From contig NZ_CANLER010000002.1 of the NCBI RefSeq assembly GCF_947489715.1, positions 701,597 to 765,596 on the forward strand: DNA of 64,000 nucleotides, in the 5' to 3' direction. Under the pieces are notes generated by a model. The model was given only the letters and a program-made list of their open reading frames with translations, searched no databases and was not told the origin of the DNA. This DNA comes from an uncultured Roseovarius sp. Lineage in GTDB: Bacteria; Pseudomonadota; Alphaproteobacteria; Rhodobacterales; Rhodobacteraceae. The position numbers and the translations under genes are program-made. Positions 28,321-38,249 of the stretch are shown here, piece by piece (position 1 is the stretch's first letter; each line of letters begins with the position of its first letter).

Positions 28321-29943
28321 ATGGCAATCACATCTGCCAACCAGCTGGAACTGCTGCAAACCGCCGAGGCCGTGGCCCGCGAAAAGATGATCGACCCTGT
28401 GCTGGTGATCGAAGCGATGGAAGAAAGCCTCGCCCGGGCGGCCAAGTCGCGCTACGGCGCCGAAATGGATATCCGTGTCAGCATCGACCGCAAGACCGGC
28501 AAAGCGACCTTTACCCGGGTTCGGACTGTTGTCGAGGACGAGGAGCTTGAGAATTATCAGTCGGAATTCACTGTCGAACAGGCGAAACAGTATCTGGAAG
28601 ACCCCAAGGTCGGTGACCAGCTCATCGAGGAAGTACCACCGGTGGATATGGGCCGGATCGCCGCGCAGTCGGCCAAGCAGGTGATCCTGCAGAAGGTGCG
28701 CGAAGCCGAGCGTGATCGTCAGTTCGAGGAATTCAAGGACCGCGCCGGCACGATCATCAACGGTCAGGTCAAGCGCGAGGAATATGGCAACGTCATCGTC
28801 GATGTGGGACGGGGCGAGGCGATTCTGCGCCGGAACGAAAAGATCGGTCGCGAATCGTATCGCCCGAACGACCGTATCCGCTGTTACATCAAGGATGTGC
28901 GCCGCGAGGCCCGTGGCCCGCAGATTTTCCTGAGCCGCACTGCACCGGAATTCATGGCGGAGCTGTTCAAGATGGAAGTGCCCGAGATTTATGATGGCAT
29001 CATCGAGATTAAGGCGGTGGCCCGTGATCCGGGTTCGCGCGCGAAGATCGCCGTGATCAGCTATGACAGCTCGATTGACCCGGTGGGTGCCTGTGTGGGT
29101 ATGCGCGGCAGCCGGGTGCAGGCCGTGGTGAACGAGCTTCAGGGCGAAAAGATCGACATCATCCCGTGGAACGAAGATCAGCCGACCTTCCTGGTGAACG
29201 CGCTGCAGCCTGCCGAGGTTTCGAAGGTGGTTCTGGACGAAGAGGCCGAACGGATCGAGGTTGTCGTGCCCGAGGAGCAGCTTTCGCTGGCAATCGGTCG
29301 CCGTGGTCAGAACGTGCGTCTGGCCAGTCAGCTGACCAGTCTGGATATCGACATCATGACCGAGGCCGAGGATTCGGAACGTCGTCAGCGTGAGTTCGAA
29401 GAGCGCACCAAGCTCTTTATGGATACGCTGGATCTGGACGAGTTCTTTGCGCAGCTTCTGGTTTCGGAAGGGTTCACCAACCTTGAAGAGGTCGCCTATG
29501 TCGAGCTGGACGAACTGCTGGTGATCGACGGCGTTGACGAAGACACCGCCAAGGAATTACAGGCACGGGCGCGCGATGTGCTGGACGCGCAGGCGAAGGC
29601 CGCATTGGACAAGGCGCGCGAGCTGGGTGTCGAGGACAGCCTGGTTGAATTCGAGGGCCTGACACCCCAGATGATTCAGGCATTGGCCGAAGATGGCGTG
29701 AAATCGCTGGAAGACTTTGCAACCTGCGCCGACTGGGAACTTGCCGGAGGCTGGACCACCAATGACGGTGAGCGGGTCAAAGATGACGGTATTCTGGAAC
29801 CATATGATGTCTCGCTGGAGGAAGCGCAGAACATGGTGATGACCGCCCGTATCATGCTGGGTTGGGTCGATCCTGCCGATCTAGAGGCTGACGAGGCCGA
29901 AGAAGATGGTGAGATTGGCGAAGAACAGGAGGCTGAGGCCTGA
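28321..29943 (+). CDS. nusA: transcription termination/antitermination factor NusA
   Basis: 540 residues. Binds RNA polymerase and controls pausing, termination and antitermination. In order: N-terminal polymerase-binding domain (1-130), S1 domain (about 135-200), two KH domains with GACVGMRGSRVQ and AIGRRGQNVRLA, then two acidic C-terminal repeats (about 360-520) and a Glu-rich tail. Normal alphaproteobacterial layout. If the leader hairpin is a terminator, NusA is a candidate to act on it. Confidence 0.97.
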   Translation: MAITSANQLELLQTAEAVAREKMIDPVLVIEAMEESLARAAKSRYGAEMDIRVSIDRKTGKATFTRVRTVVEDEELENYQSEFTVEQAKQYLEDPKVGDQLIEEVPPVDMGRIAAQSAKQVILQKVREAERDRQFEEFKDRAGTIINGQVKREEYGNVIVDVGRGEAILRRNEKIGRESYRPNDRIRCYIKDVRREARGPQIFLSRTAPEFMAELFKMEVPEIYDGIIEIKAVARDPGSRAKIAVISYDSSIDPVGACVGMRGSRVQAVVNELQGEKIDIIPWNEDQPTFLVNALQPAEVSKVVLDEEAERIEVVVPEEQLSLAIGRRGQNVRLASQLTSLDIDIMTEAEDSERRQREFEERTKLFMDTLDLDEFFAQLLVSEGFTNLEEVAYVELDELLVIDGVDEDTAKELQARARDVLDAQAKAALDKARELGVEDSLVEFEGLTPQMIQALAEDGVKSLEDFATCADWELAGGWTTNDGERVKDDGILEPYDVSLEEAQNMVMTARIMLGWVDPADLEADEAEEDGEIGEEQEAEA

Positions 29944-29967
29944 TTTATCAGGCCTCGGAGGCACCTG

Positions 29968-30591
29968 ATGGGTCGCGGCGGGCAACCCAAAGATCGGACG
30001 GATGGTCCTGAGCGCAAGTGCATTGCCACGGGTGAGGTGCAGCCAAAGCATGGCCTCATCCGCTTTGCCGTGGGACCGGATGGGCAGATCGCGCCGGATT
30101 TGGCGGGAAAACTGCCGGGTCGGGGCATCTGGCTGTCCGCGGATCGCGCGGCGGTGGATAAGGCTGCCAAGAAGGGCCTGTTTGCCCGTGCGACCAAGCA
30201 ACCGGTGACCGTGCCTGACGCTCTGGCCGACCTGCTGGAAAGCATGCTGGCGCGCCGTGTGATCGAGTTGATCAGCCTTGCCCGTAAGGGGGGCCGGGCT
30301 ACAACAGGATATGAGCGGGTCAAGGATTGGTTGACTAAGGACGAGGCCGAGGTATTGATCCAGGCCAGCGATGGCTCGGAGCGGGGGAAATCGAAACTGA
30401 GCACGCCCCATGGCGGCAGTTTCATAGGCTGGCTGACAGCGGCAGAGCTGGGCCAGGCCTTTGGCCGACAAACAGCGGTGCATGCGGCACTGGGTGCTGG
30501 TGGTTTGTCCAAACGTGTTGTAGAGGAGGCGGCAAGGTTAAAAGGCCTTCGCGTCTCGGACGGTGACAAGGGTCACCGGAAAGGAAAGTAG
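29968..30591 (+). CDS. YlxR (DUF448) RNA-binding protein with L7Ae-like C-terminus
   Basis: 207 residues. The N-terminal DUF448 domain shows ERKCIATGEV and GRGIWLSADRAAVDKA. The C-terminal half (LLESMLARRVIELISLARKGGRATTGYE, then LIQASDGS) resembles an L7Ae/L30e RNA-binding fold. This fused form is standard between nusA and infB in alphaproteobacteria. YlxR binds RNA and in some bacteria stimulates or inhibits RNase P. Spacing to infB is 6 bases. Confidence 0.88.
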   Translation: MGRGGQPKDRTDGPERKCIATGEVQPKHGLIRFAVGPDGQIAPDLAGKLPGRGIWLSADRAAVDKAAKKGLFARATKQPVTVPDALADLLESMLARRVIELISLARKGGRATTGYERVKDWLTKDEAEVLIQASDGSERGKSKLSTPHGGSFIGWLTAAELGQAFGRQTAVHAALGAGGLSKRVVEEAARLKGLRVSDGDKGHRKGK

Positions 30592-30597
30592 AAGCAG

Positions 30598-33090
30598 ATG
30601 AGCGACAACGACGGAAAGAAAACACTGGGCGTTCGTGGCGGTCCCCGTGCGGGGAATGTGAAGCAGAGCTTCAGCCATGGCCGGACCAAGAACGTCGTGG
30701 TGGAAACCAAGCGTAAGCGCATCGTCAAACCGGCGACGGGCGCGGCCAGTTCTGCTGCGCCGTCGAAAGCTTCGGGTCCAGGCAGTTCGGCCAAACGCCC
30801 GGCGGGGATTTCCGATGCGGAAATGGAACGCCGGATGAAGGCGTTGCAAGCGGCCAAGGAACGCGAAGTCGAAGAGGCCGCGACGCGTGAAGCCGAAGAG
30901 CAAAAGCGTGAAGCTGAACGCATGCGCCGCCGCGAAGAAGCCGAAGCCAAAGAACGTGAAGAGCAGGAGCGTGCTGAACGCGCCAAGGCCAAGGCCGAAG
31001 CGGAAGAGCGTGCGAAAGCAGAAGCCGAAGCTGCCGCCAAGCAGGCCGCCGCGGTCGCGGCACAGCCCGCCGCCGCCCCGCCAGCGGAGCGTGGCAGCGC
31101 GCCGTCGAAGCCGGCGCAAGCACCGCGTAAACAGGACAAGGACCGTGATCAGCAACGCCGTGGCAAGGGCCGTGGTGGCGATGATGGACGTCGGTCCGGC
31201 AAGTTGACGCTGAATCAGGCGCTGGCTGGTGGCGAAGGTGGTCGTCAGAAATCGCTGGCGGCGATGAAGCGTAAACAGGAACGTGCCCGGCAAAAAGCCA
31301 TGGGTGGCAGCGTTGAGCGTGAAAAGGTCGTGCGCGATGTGCAACTGCCTGAAACCATTGTTGTTTCCGAGCTGGCCAACCGGATGGCGGAACGTGTGGG
31401 TGATGTTGTCAAAGCCTTGATGAACAATGGCATGATGGTCACTCAGAACGAACCGATTGATGCCGATACCGCCGAACTGATCATCGAAGAGTTCGGCCAC
31501 AAGGTGGTGCGCGTCAGCGATGCCGACGTGGAAGATGTGATCGCGCAAGTTGACGACAAGGACGAAGATCTTGAGCCGCGTCCGCCGGTGATCACGATCA
31601 TGGGCCATGTTGACCACGGCAAGACCTCTCTTTTGGATGCGATCCGCGATGCCAAGGTTGTCGCGGGCGAAGCGGGCGGGATTACCCAGCATATCGGCGC
31701 CTATCAGGTGAAAACCGATGGCGGCACTGTGCTGAGCTTCCTCGACACTCCCGGACACGCGGCCTTTACCAGCATGCGGGCCCGCGGCGCGCAGGTGACC
31801 GATATCGTTGTTCTGGTTGTGGCCGCAGACGATGCGGTGATGCCGCAGACGATTGAGGCGATCAATCACGCCAAGGCGGCAGAGGTGCCGATGATCGTGG
31901 CGATCAACAAGGTCGATCTGCCTGCGGCTGATCCGGACAAGGTCCGTTCGGACCTCTTGCGTCACGAGGTTATCGTCGAGGCGATGTCGGGCGAGGTGCA
32001 GGATGTCGAGGTATCGGCGCATACCGGTCAGGGTCTGGATGAACTGTTGGAGGCCATCGCGCTTCAGGCGGAAATCCTGGAACTGAAGGCGAACCCGAAT
32101 CGCGCTGCCGAAGGTGCCGTGATTGAGGCGCAGCTGGATGTGGGTCGTGGTCCTGTGGCGACGGTTCTGGTTCAGAACGGTACGCTACGTCAGGGCGATA
32201 TCTTTGTCGTGGGTGAGCAATACGGTAAAGTCCGCGCGCTGATCAACGATCGGGGCGATCGCGTGAATGAGGCCGGACCATCGGTTCCGGTCGAGGTTCT
32301 TGGTTTGAACGGCACACCTGAAGCGGGCGACGTTCTGAACGTGGTCGACACCGATGCGCAGGCGCGTGAGATCGCCGAATATCGTGAGAAGGCCGCCAAG
32401 GATAAACGTGCCGCAGCTGGCGCTGCGACCTCGCTGGAACAGTTGATGGCCAACGCCAAGGAAAACGAGAATGTCTCGGAGATGCCTATTCTGGTGAAAG
32501 CCGACGTGCAGGGGTCTGCCGAGGCGATCGTTCAGGCGATGGAGAAGATCGGCAACGACGAAGTGCGCGTACGCGTGTTGCATTCGGGCGTGGGTGCGAT
32601 CACCGAATCCGATATCGGTTTGGCGGAAGCATCGGGTGCTCCAGTGTTTGGTTTCAACGTGCGAGCCAATGCGCCGGCGCGTAACAGTGCCAACCAGAAA
32701 GGTGTCGAAATCCGCTATTATTCGGTCATCTACGATCTGGTGGATGATGTGAAGGCGGCAGCCTCGGGTCTGCTGGGCGCTGAAATTCGCGAGAACTTCA
32801 TCGGTTATGCGAAGATCAAAGAGGTCTTCAAGGTCACAGGTGTCGGCAAGGTAGCGGGCTGTCTGGTGACCGAAGGCGTTGCACGCCGGTCGGCTGGTGT
32901 GCGTCTGCTGCGCGACGATGTCGTGATCCACGAAGGCACGCTGAAAACCCTCAAGCGCTTCAAGGATGAAGTGCCCGAGGTTCAGTCGGGTCAGGAATGC
33001 GGTATGGCGTTCGAGAATTATGACGACATCCGTGCCGACGATGTGATCGAAATCTTCGAGCGCGAAGAAGTCGAACGCTCGCTCGATTGA
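30598..33090 (+). CDS. infB: translation initiation factor IF-2
   Basis: 830 residues. GTPase placing initiator tRNA on the 30S subunit. The first 230 residues are low complexity and highly charged, with a coiled region of Glu/Lys/Arg/Ala at about 75-150. The GTPase has G1 [10 protein letters not shown]3 DTPGHAAF and G4 NKVD, followed by the IF-2 beta-barrel and C-terminal domains. Last gene of the operon; a strong terminator follows. Confidence 0.97.
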   Translation: MSDNDGKKTLGVRGGPRAGNVKQSFSHGRTKNVVVETKRKRIVKPATGAASSAAPSKASGPGSSAKRPAGISDAEMERRMKALQAAKEREVEEAATREAEEQKREAERMRRREEAEAKEREEQERAERAKAKAEAEERAKAEAEAAAKQAAAVAAQPAAAPPAERGSAPSKPAQAPRKQDKDRDQQRRGKGRGGDDGRRSGKLTLNQALAGGEGGRQKSLAAMKRKQERARQKAMGGSVEREKVVRDVQLPETIVVSELANRMAERVGDVVKALMNNGMMVTQNEPIDADTAELIIEEFGHKVVRVSDADVEDVIAQVDDKDEDLEPRPPVITIMGHVDHGKTSLLDAIRDAKVVAGEAGGITQHIGAYQVKTDGGTVLSFLDTPGHAAFTSMRARGAQVTDIVVLVVAADDAVMPQTIEAINHAKAAEVPMIVAINKVDLPAADPDKVRSDLLRHEVIVEAMSGEVQDVEVSAHTGQGLDELLEAIALQAEILELKANPNRAAEGAVIEAQLDVGRGPVATVLVQNGTLRQGDIFVVGEQYGKVRALINDRGDRVNEAGPSVPVEVLGLNGTPEAGDVLNVVDTDAQAREIAEYREKAAKDKRAAAGAATSLEQLMANAKENENVSEMPILVKADVQGSAEAIVQAMEKIGNDEVRVRVLHSGVGAITESDIGLAEASGAPVFGFNVRANAPARNSANQKGVEIRYYSVIYDLVDDVKAAASGLLGAEIRENFIGYAKIKEVFKVTGVGKVAGCLVTEGVARRSAGVRLLRDDVVIHEGTLKTLKRFKDEVPEVQSGQECGMAFENYDDIRADDVIEIFEREEVERSLD

Positions 33091-33110
33091 TCAGTGCGAG
33101 ATTTTATTGC

Positions 33111-33139
33111 GAAAGGGCCGGTTGATCCGGCCCTTTTTT
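33111..33139 (+). terminator. intrinsic terminator of the rimP-infB operon
   Basis: Stem AAAGGGCCGG / CCGGCCCTTT with a 5-base loop and a T tract, 20 bases after the infB stop. The A/T flanks could also serve the leftward strand, but the batD gene there ends further right. Confidence 0.9.
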
Positions 33140-33186
33140 CGTTTGAAGACAGAGAGATAAGGCGCTTGAACCTTAAAGGAAAAGCG

Positions 33187-34452
33187 TCAGCGTATGGGCG
33201 TTGCCGTTTTGGCAGCTGTGCCATCTCTGACGACTGGGGGCCTGTTTGCCTGCTGTATTGTCGCAGTAGGCTTGCATGACAGGAGTTGTCTTGCAAAGCC
33301 GCGCAGATCCAATTCGCCCGGTCCGTTTGGCCCAAACACGGCTCTGTCGAAATCATTTAGCAGGCGCTGATGTTCCGGGGTTGCCCCCTCCTGTCGGATC
33401 AGGTCTGCGGCAGCCCGGCGTACGCCGGGTAGATCGCCTGTCCGGGCAGCCCGGCGCAACGCCCGCCGGGTTGGGTTGAATAGTGGAAATCGCGCCAATG
33501 CCGTTCGCCCATCGAACCGGCGGCCAAAGATCATCGCGACCAGCCCTGCCAATGTTGCTGTCGCCCCGGTGCTGAACAGAAACCAGGGATGTAACTGCGC
33601 GTCAGAGGGTGCGGAATTTGTGGTTGCAGCGCTTGGGCTGTTCGCTGCCTTCATTGCGACGCGCTGGGCTGTGATCGTTACCTCATGCACCTGCCGGGTG
33701 ATCGTATCGAAATAGTTGAACTTGATCGGTTCCAGGATCGCCGATGCGCCATTGGTGGGCCGGATCGTCCAGCGCCAGAACGCGATGGATACCGGCCCCT
33801 GCGGGGACAGTTCAACCAGGCGTTTTTCCGGGTGCGGAAAGATCATCGCGCTGGGTGAACTCAGCGCTGGCATCGGGGGGATCATGTCGGGAGATACGCC
33901 CACGGCGGTGATCCGGATCACCCTTAGCACGCCTTCTCCGTCTGCCAGCTGATCGGGCGCGTTGGACCATTGATCGCTGATTTCCAACCGCCGCGTCGGA
34001 AACCACCAGCCATCGGTGACCGGTGCAGGTGCCACCCTGATCGAAATCGGTTCGGATTGGATATCATGGCCGAACCAGTCATCTCCTTCGTCGGTCAGCG
34101 TCAGGTGATGCACAAACGGCCCGATCTCAAGTTTTCCGGTTCGATCCGGGAATAGCGCCATTCGGCGTTTGAAGTTCTTGACCTTCTTGCCGTCCATCTG
34201 GCTTTCGTACCAATGGTCCTGCCCCAGCTGCATCCAGTTGAATCCGTCCAGCAGGGGCTGTTCCAGTTTTTCGCGGGTGATGTGGCGGCGATAGATACCG
34301 TGGATCGTGACCAGCACCATCTCTTGCTGGTAGGGCGTGACATTGCCGTTTTCAATGGACACGGTCAGGGTCAGATCGGCCGGGTTGACCTCGCGCGTCT
34401 GCGCCGACGCGACCCCCGTGATCAGGATCAGAAAAAGCGCCAGCAGTCTCAT
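33187..34452 (-). CDS. BatD-like membrane protein
   Basis: 421 residues. Signal peptide (ends VASAQ), then an extracytoplasmic region with the BatD pattern (VNPADLTLTVSIENGNVTPYQQEMVLVTI; FKRRMALFPDRTGKLEIGPF). One transmembrane span lies near 300-320, before a cytoplasmic tail. Bat proteins work with MoxR ATPases in envelope or respiratory-complex maturation and stress tolerance; the mechanism is unclear. Last gene of the operon, with a 4-base overlap to the TPR gene. Confidence 0.82.
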   Translation of the reverse strand: MRLLALFLILITGVASAQTREVNPADLTLTVSIENGNVTPYQQEMVLVTIHGIYRRHITREKLEQPLLDGFNWMQLGQDHWYESQMDGKKVKNFKRRMALFPDRTGKLEIGPFVHHLTLTDEGDDWFGHDIQSEPISIRVAPAPVTDGWWFPTRRLEISDQWSNAPDQLADGEGVLRVIRITAVGVSPDMIPPMPALSSPSAMIFPHPEKRLVELSPQGPVSIAFWRWTIRPTNGASAILEPIKFNYFDTITRQVHEVTITAQRVAMKAANSPSAATTNSAPSDAQLHPWFLFSTGATATLAGLVAMIFGRRFDGRTALARFPLFNPTRRALRRAARTGDLPGVRRAAADLIRQEGATPEHQRLLNDFDRAVFGPNGPGELDLRGFARQLLSCKPTATIQQANRPPVVRDGTAAKTATPIR

Positions 34453-35141
34453 TCGGGATCCTCCGGTACGGGCTGCGCCAAGCCCAGTTTGACCCGTCGC
34501 TTACGCTCGTGCTGTATACGCGCCGCCAGATATTCGCCAGGCACATCCGAGAGCGTTTGCAGCCAGCGCCGGTTTGCCACCATGAACTTGTCGTCGAAAA
34601 CCTTGCGCACCTCGCGTGCGCCATTGCTTTGCAGTTCGGGCAGACCCAGCAACGCACCGCTGTTTGTGGCGCCGTCACCGGTGCCCGCTGCCCGAGCCGA
34701 TCCTTTTGCGATCGAGGCTTTCACAACAGCGCCGTCGCCGCCATCTTTTTCGGTGAACCATGCAATCGGCGTATCCGGATCCAACGCCAGCCCGGCATAG
34801 AAGGCTGCCACCAAATCGAAATTCGCCGCGGCGCGTTCGCTCCCCTGCAAACGGGCGATATCATAGGCCTCAAGCGCGGCGGCATAGCGCCCGGCCTGCA
34901 CGTGGGCATTGCCCAGGTTCAGCAACATGTCGGCCTTTTGAAACGCCTTCGCGGCGCCGTCATGATCGCCGAAACGATAGAGCGCCGCGCCGCGCCAGCC
35001 CGAATCGTCGAACACCTGCGCTGCCAGTCCCGGCAGGCCAAGCCCCATCAACACCCGCCCGAGCGGACTAGCACCACCAATAAGCATCGCCAATGCCAGA
35101 CACAGCACGGCCAATCCCAGGGTCCAGGTCGCCCGCATCAA
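34449..35141 (-). CDS. TPR-containing membrane protein of the Bat operon (BatC-like)
   Basis: 230 residues. N-terminal signal anchor (about 7-25), then tetratricopeptide units: WRGAALYRFGDHDGAAKAF and LNLGNAHVQAGRYAAALEAY (about 49-95). A linker and a positively charged end (ERKRRVKLG) follow. It sits where BatC or the C-terminal half of BatB is found in other genomes, between a VWA protein and BatD. Confidence 0.78.
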   Translation of the reverse strand: MMRATWTLGLAVLCLALAMLIGGASPLGRVLMGLGLPGLAAQVFDDSGWRGAALYRFGDHDGAAKAFQKADMLLNLGNAHVQAGRYAAALEAYDIARLQGSERAAANFDLVAAFYAGLALDPDTPIAWFTEKDGGDGAVVKASIAKGSARAAGTGDGATNSGALLGLPELQSNGAREVRKVFDDKFMVANRRWLQTLSDVPGEYLAARIQHERKRRVKLGLAQPVPEDPE

Positions 35142-36037
35142 ACCAACCTCCGGCGGAACAGAATCAACGCGGGGATCAGCGCGGCCAGTAGAAGATAGCG
35201 GCCCAAATCGGCCCGAAAGAGCAGCTTGTACTCCTGCTCCTCCAGCCGGTCACGCCCAGATCGCCCCAGAAACCCCGCGAAATCATCTATCTGGGCCAGG
35301 TTGAAAACCTTTCCCGCGCCCGCTGCTGCGAGCGTTTCGGCGGCGGGACTGGTCTGCGGTACGATAACTGATAGCCTTGCCTTTTGTCCGGCGATGTCAG
35401 ATGCGCGTTTGAGCGCCTCGGGTCCCAATCCGGCACCATCGCTGATCAACACGACATCGCCTGCCAGAACGCCGCTGCTTTGCAACATGTCACGCGCCAA
35501 CGCGAGGCCCAGATGTGGGCGACTGCCGGGGTCTGGCACGGTTTCGGCATCGACCAGTGACAGCGTGATGCCCAACTGGCGTGTATCCGCTGTCAGGTCG
35601 GTTGCGACATAGGCATCGCCCGCGAAAATCACCAACCCGGCTGGGCGGCTGCCAAGGGCGGCGATACCGTAGCGTGCGATAGTCTGCATCGCGATCCAAT
35701 CGGACCCTTCGGTTGCGGATTTCGACGCATCCAGCACAAAGACCACGCCGTCAAGATTGCGAAAGGCGGCCGCTTCGCGCCGTTCAATCGCAGGACCGGC
35801 CAGCGCCAACACAACCAACGCCGCAGTGATCAAAGCCGCCATGCCACGTGCGCCGGTGCTGTCGGCTTCAACACGGCCAAGGGCACGCAAAGCGACCATC
35901 ATAGCCGGATCAATCACCCGGGTCCAATCGCCCAGGCCGACGCTTTGACGGCGTAGGAATACCGCCACGAGGACCAACGCGGGCAGAAGCAAAAGCCAGG
36001 TGGGCCGCAACAGGGCGATATCCGTAAAGACGCTCAT
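35138..36037 (-). CDS. VWA-domain membrane protein (BatB-like)
   Basis: 299 residues. Two N-terminal membrane spans (about 10-28 and 65-83), a von Willebrand A domain with MIDAS motif DASKSA, the second Asp loop LISDGAG, and a C-terminal span near residue 280. Similar architecture to the next gene upstream, so the two are BatA/BatB paralogues. Overlaps both neighbours by 4 bases. Confidence 0.85.
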   Translation of the reverse strand: MSVFTDIALLRPTWLLLLPALVLVAVFLRRQSVGLGDWTRVIDPAMMVALRALGRVEADSTGARGMAALITAALVVLALAGPAIERREAAAFRNLDGVVFVLDASKSATEGSDWIAMQTIARYGIAALGSRPAGLVIFAGDAYVATDLTADTRQLGITLSLVDAETVPDPGSRPHLGLALARDMLQSSGVLAGDVVLISDGAGLGPEALKRASDIAGQKARLSVIVPQTSPAAETLAAAGAGKVFNLAQIDDFAGFLGRSGRDRLEEQEYKLLFRADLGRYLLLAALIPALILFRRRLV

Positions 36038-36990
36038 GCTTCACGCCTCCAGGCCAGAAACAGGCACAGACCTGCCGCCATCGCCGCTGGCCAAACCCAT
36101 AGCTCACGGTAGATTTCCGCCGCGAGCCCGTCGCTGTCAGTTGCTTCCAACTTGTCCAGTGCGCGCGTCACCTCTTGCAGGTCCTCCGATGTGCGCACCC
36201 GGAAGCTCGTGCCACCACTCAGGTCTGATACAGCTTTCAAGGTGGCCGCATCCACAACACCGCGTTCCCCGGGCGTGCTGCTGGCAAGATCCTTGGGGCC
36301 AAATGCAATCGTATGAATGCGCACCCCCATGTCTGACGCCAGTTTGGCCACCCCGCGTGGATTGGTGGCCCCGGCGTTGTTCACCCCGTCCGAAAGCAGG
36401 ATCACAACGCGCGCCGCTGCCTGAGAATTCTTCAGTCGTTTTAACGCCAGCCCCAATGCGTCCGAGATGTTGGTGGCCCGGCCCGAAATCCCAATGGTGC
36501 TTTCTTCGATCCGGCGGGCAATCGCCTCTGTATCGAACGAGAACGGTGCAGCGTAATAAGCGTCGGAACCAAAGATGATGAGCGCCACGCGGTCCCCCGC
36601 CCGACGTCTGACAAATTCAGCGCCGATGGTTTGCACCGCCTGCAGGCGCGTCACCTGTGCGTCGTCCAGATAGAAATCATCGCGCACCATCGACCCCGAC
36701 AGATCAATCGCTATCGCCAGATCGCGCCCGGAAACCTTGAGCGCGGGCACCGGAATCAATTGACGCGGTCCGGCAAGCGCAAGGATCAGCAACAGCCAGA
36801 TTGCGCCTGACAGCAGCCATCGCTGTGCTATCTGAGCGCCTCCTTGCCCAGCCCCGGCCAGAATGTTGCGGCCGATCTGGTCCGGGACAGATAGAACTGC
36901 GCCGAATTGTCGGTGCGGGGGTAGCAGATGGTAGGCAAGCAGCGGCAATGGCAGTAACAGTAGAAACCAGGGATCGCTCAATTCAACCAT
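36034..36990 (-). CDS. VWA-domain membrane protein (BatA-like)
   Basis: 318 residues. N-terminal spans (about 8-24 and 58-76), a VWA domain with a canonical MIDAS (DLSGSM), a Thr loop (GRATNISDALG) and LLSDGVNNAG, then a C-terminal span (WPAAMAAGLCLFLAW). The complete MIDAS suggests metal-dependent protein binding in the periplasm. Its 5' end overlaps the DUF4381 gene by 8 bases. Confidence 0.88.
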   Translation of the reverse strand: MVELSDPWFLLLLPLPLLAYHLLPPHRQFGAVLSVPDQIGRNILAGAGQGGAQIAQRWLLSGAIWLLLILALAGPRQLIPVPALKVSGRDLAIAIDLSGSMVRDDFYLDDAQVTRLQAVQTIGAEFVRRRAGDRVALIIFGSDAYYAAPFSFDTEAIARRIEESTIGISGRATNISDALGLALKRLKNSQAAARVVILLSDGVNNAGATNPRGVAKLASDMGVRIHTIAFGPKDLASSTPGERGVVDAATLKAVSDLSGGTSFRVRTSEDLQEVTRALDKLEATDSDGLAAEIYRELWVWPAAMAAGLCLFLAWRREA

Positions 36991-37357
36991 TCTGCATCAA
37001 TGCCTTTTCCAACGTGTCAGCATCAGGGAGGCCGTCCGGGCGGTAGAGACCCACCGCCAATGGTTTGAAGACTTCGGGCCGGGTATCCTTGAGCAGATGC
37101 AGCAGGGCCAGTTTGCGCTCGGAATCCGGTAGCTTTTTCAACTGTGCCAGTTGATCATGCACTGGTATCTGGCGGGTCTTTTTCAGTCGGGGGCGCGACA
37201 GGGTTCGCGCGATCAATCCAAGGAAAAGCGCCAGCAGCAATGCCATGCCGATCACGGCAAGCAGCTCTGCAAACAGGCCGCCCGGCGCGTCGGTGGGTAG
37301 GCGGATATCCTGCAATCCCGCCAGCACAGCCTCTTCGGTCAGCGCGCGGTCAGCCAT
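36983..37357 (-). CDS. DUF4381 single-span membrane protein
   Basis: 124 residues. A proline-rich N-terminus, one hydrophobic span (about 31-50, LLAVIGMALLLALFLGLIA), then a basic helical cytoplasmic part (HDQLAQLKKLPDSERKLALLHLLK). DUF4381 proteins are regular members of MoxR/Bat operons. No catalytic residues are visible. Overlaps neighbours by 8 bases on each side. Confidence 0.8.
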   Translation of the reverse strand: MADRALTEEAVLAGLQDIRLPTDAPGGLFAELLAVIGMALLLALFLGLIARTLSRPRLKKTRQIPVHDQLAQLKKLPDSERKLALLHLLKDTRPEVFKPLAVGLYRPDGLPDADTLEKALMQNG

Positions 37358-38249
37358 GACTGCCCCATTGATCGGCGCTTATTTGGCGTGCAAATTCCTG
37401 CACTTCCTGACCAGCATCTAGGGGTAATACGGGCAGATTGGCGATATGTGGTTGCGCAATTGGGTTCTGACGCAGGCCGGAGATGCGAACCCGACGTCTG
37501 GTGCCATCAAACAGGCGCATCGGATATGCACCGGCGGGCAGGTCCGTTGATCCGGTATCACCAATCTGTATCAACCTGGGCGTCCTGCGGTGCGATAGCT
37601 CACCCAGACAGTCCTCCAACCCGTCGCCCGGCGCGTCGAAACCCGACGCGATGACAATTTCGGCACCCTTCGGAGCGAGGCGGGAAAGGCGCGTCAGGGC
37701 GTTTGACAGGGGCGGATCGGTTTGCACCCCATCAAGCGCCTGCTGTAGCGCAGTCGCGTGCGCGCGAACCATACCACCGATCGCGGCGAGCATCCCCTTG
37801 GTGCGTCCGCGCGCGGGCACGGCCACGGGGATACCGGCGTTTAGCGCAAGAAGGCCCACACGCCCGCCTTGCTCGACGGCCTGCCAACCGATCAGGACCA
37901 ATGCTTCTGCGGCTGCGACCGAGCGAAAAGCACGTTTGCTGCCCCATAACATCGCGGGGCGGAAATCAGCCACAAGCAGGGTCACACGATCGCGTTCCTC
38001 CTGAAAGGATCGGACATGCAGCGTGCCGGTACGAGCGGTGCTGCCGCGGTCCAGATGGCGGATATCATCGCCTGAAACATATTCACGGACGTCAGCCATT
38101 TCCTGCCCTTGACCACGCTTTTTCGACACCATTCCACCCGGAAGTGACGAAAGCTGACCCCTTTCATCTGGATGCAGGACCAGCCCGCGGAGCGCGATCA
38201 GTGAATCAGCGCTCAGCGTGACGCCCGGATGATCCAGCGCAGCGGTCAC
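37350..38249 (-). CDS. DUF58 protein
   Basis: 299 residues. The DUF58 signature is seen as MADVREYVSGDDIRHLDRGSTARTG. In most members the aspartate is followed by tryptophan (RxIDW); here it is DRG, a deviation also found in some alphaproteobacterial homologues. The C-terminal half is a VWA-like fold without a clear MIDAS. DUF58 proteins are encoded beside MoxR ATPases and are thought to be their partners. Confidence 0.85.
   Translation of the reverse strand: MTAALDHPGVTLSADSLIALRGLVLHPDERGQLSSLPGGMVSKKRGQGQEMADVREYVSGDDIRHLDRGSTARTGTLHVRSFQEERDRVTLLVADFRPAMLWGSKRAFRSVAAAEALVLIGWQAVEQGGRVGLLALNAGIPVAVPARGRTKGMLAAIGGMVRAHATALQQALDGVQTDPPLSNALTRLSRLAPKGAEIVIASGFDAPGDGLEDCLGELSHRRTPRLIQIGDTGSTDLPAGAYPMRLFDGTRRRVRISGLRQNPIAQPHIANLPVLPLDAGQEVQEFARQISADQWGSHG

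Noticed and set aside
30538..32022. 494-codon open frame on the minus strand
   Set aside because: Antisense to infB; low-complexity His, Phe and Leu runs mirror the charged repeats of IF-2.
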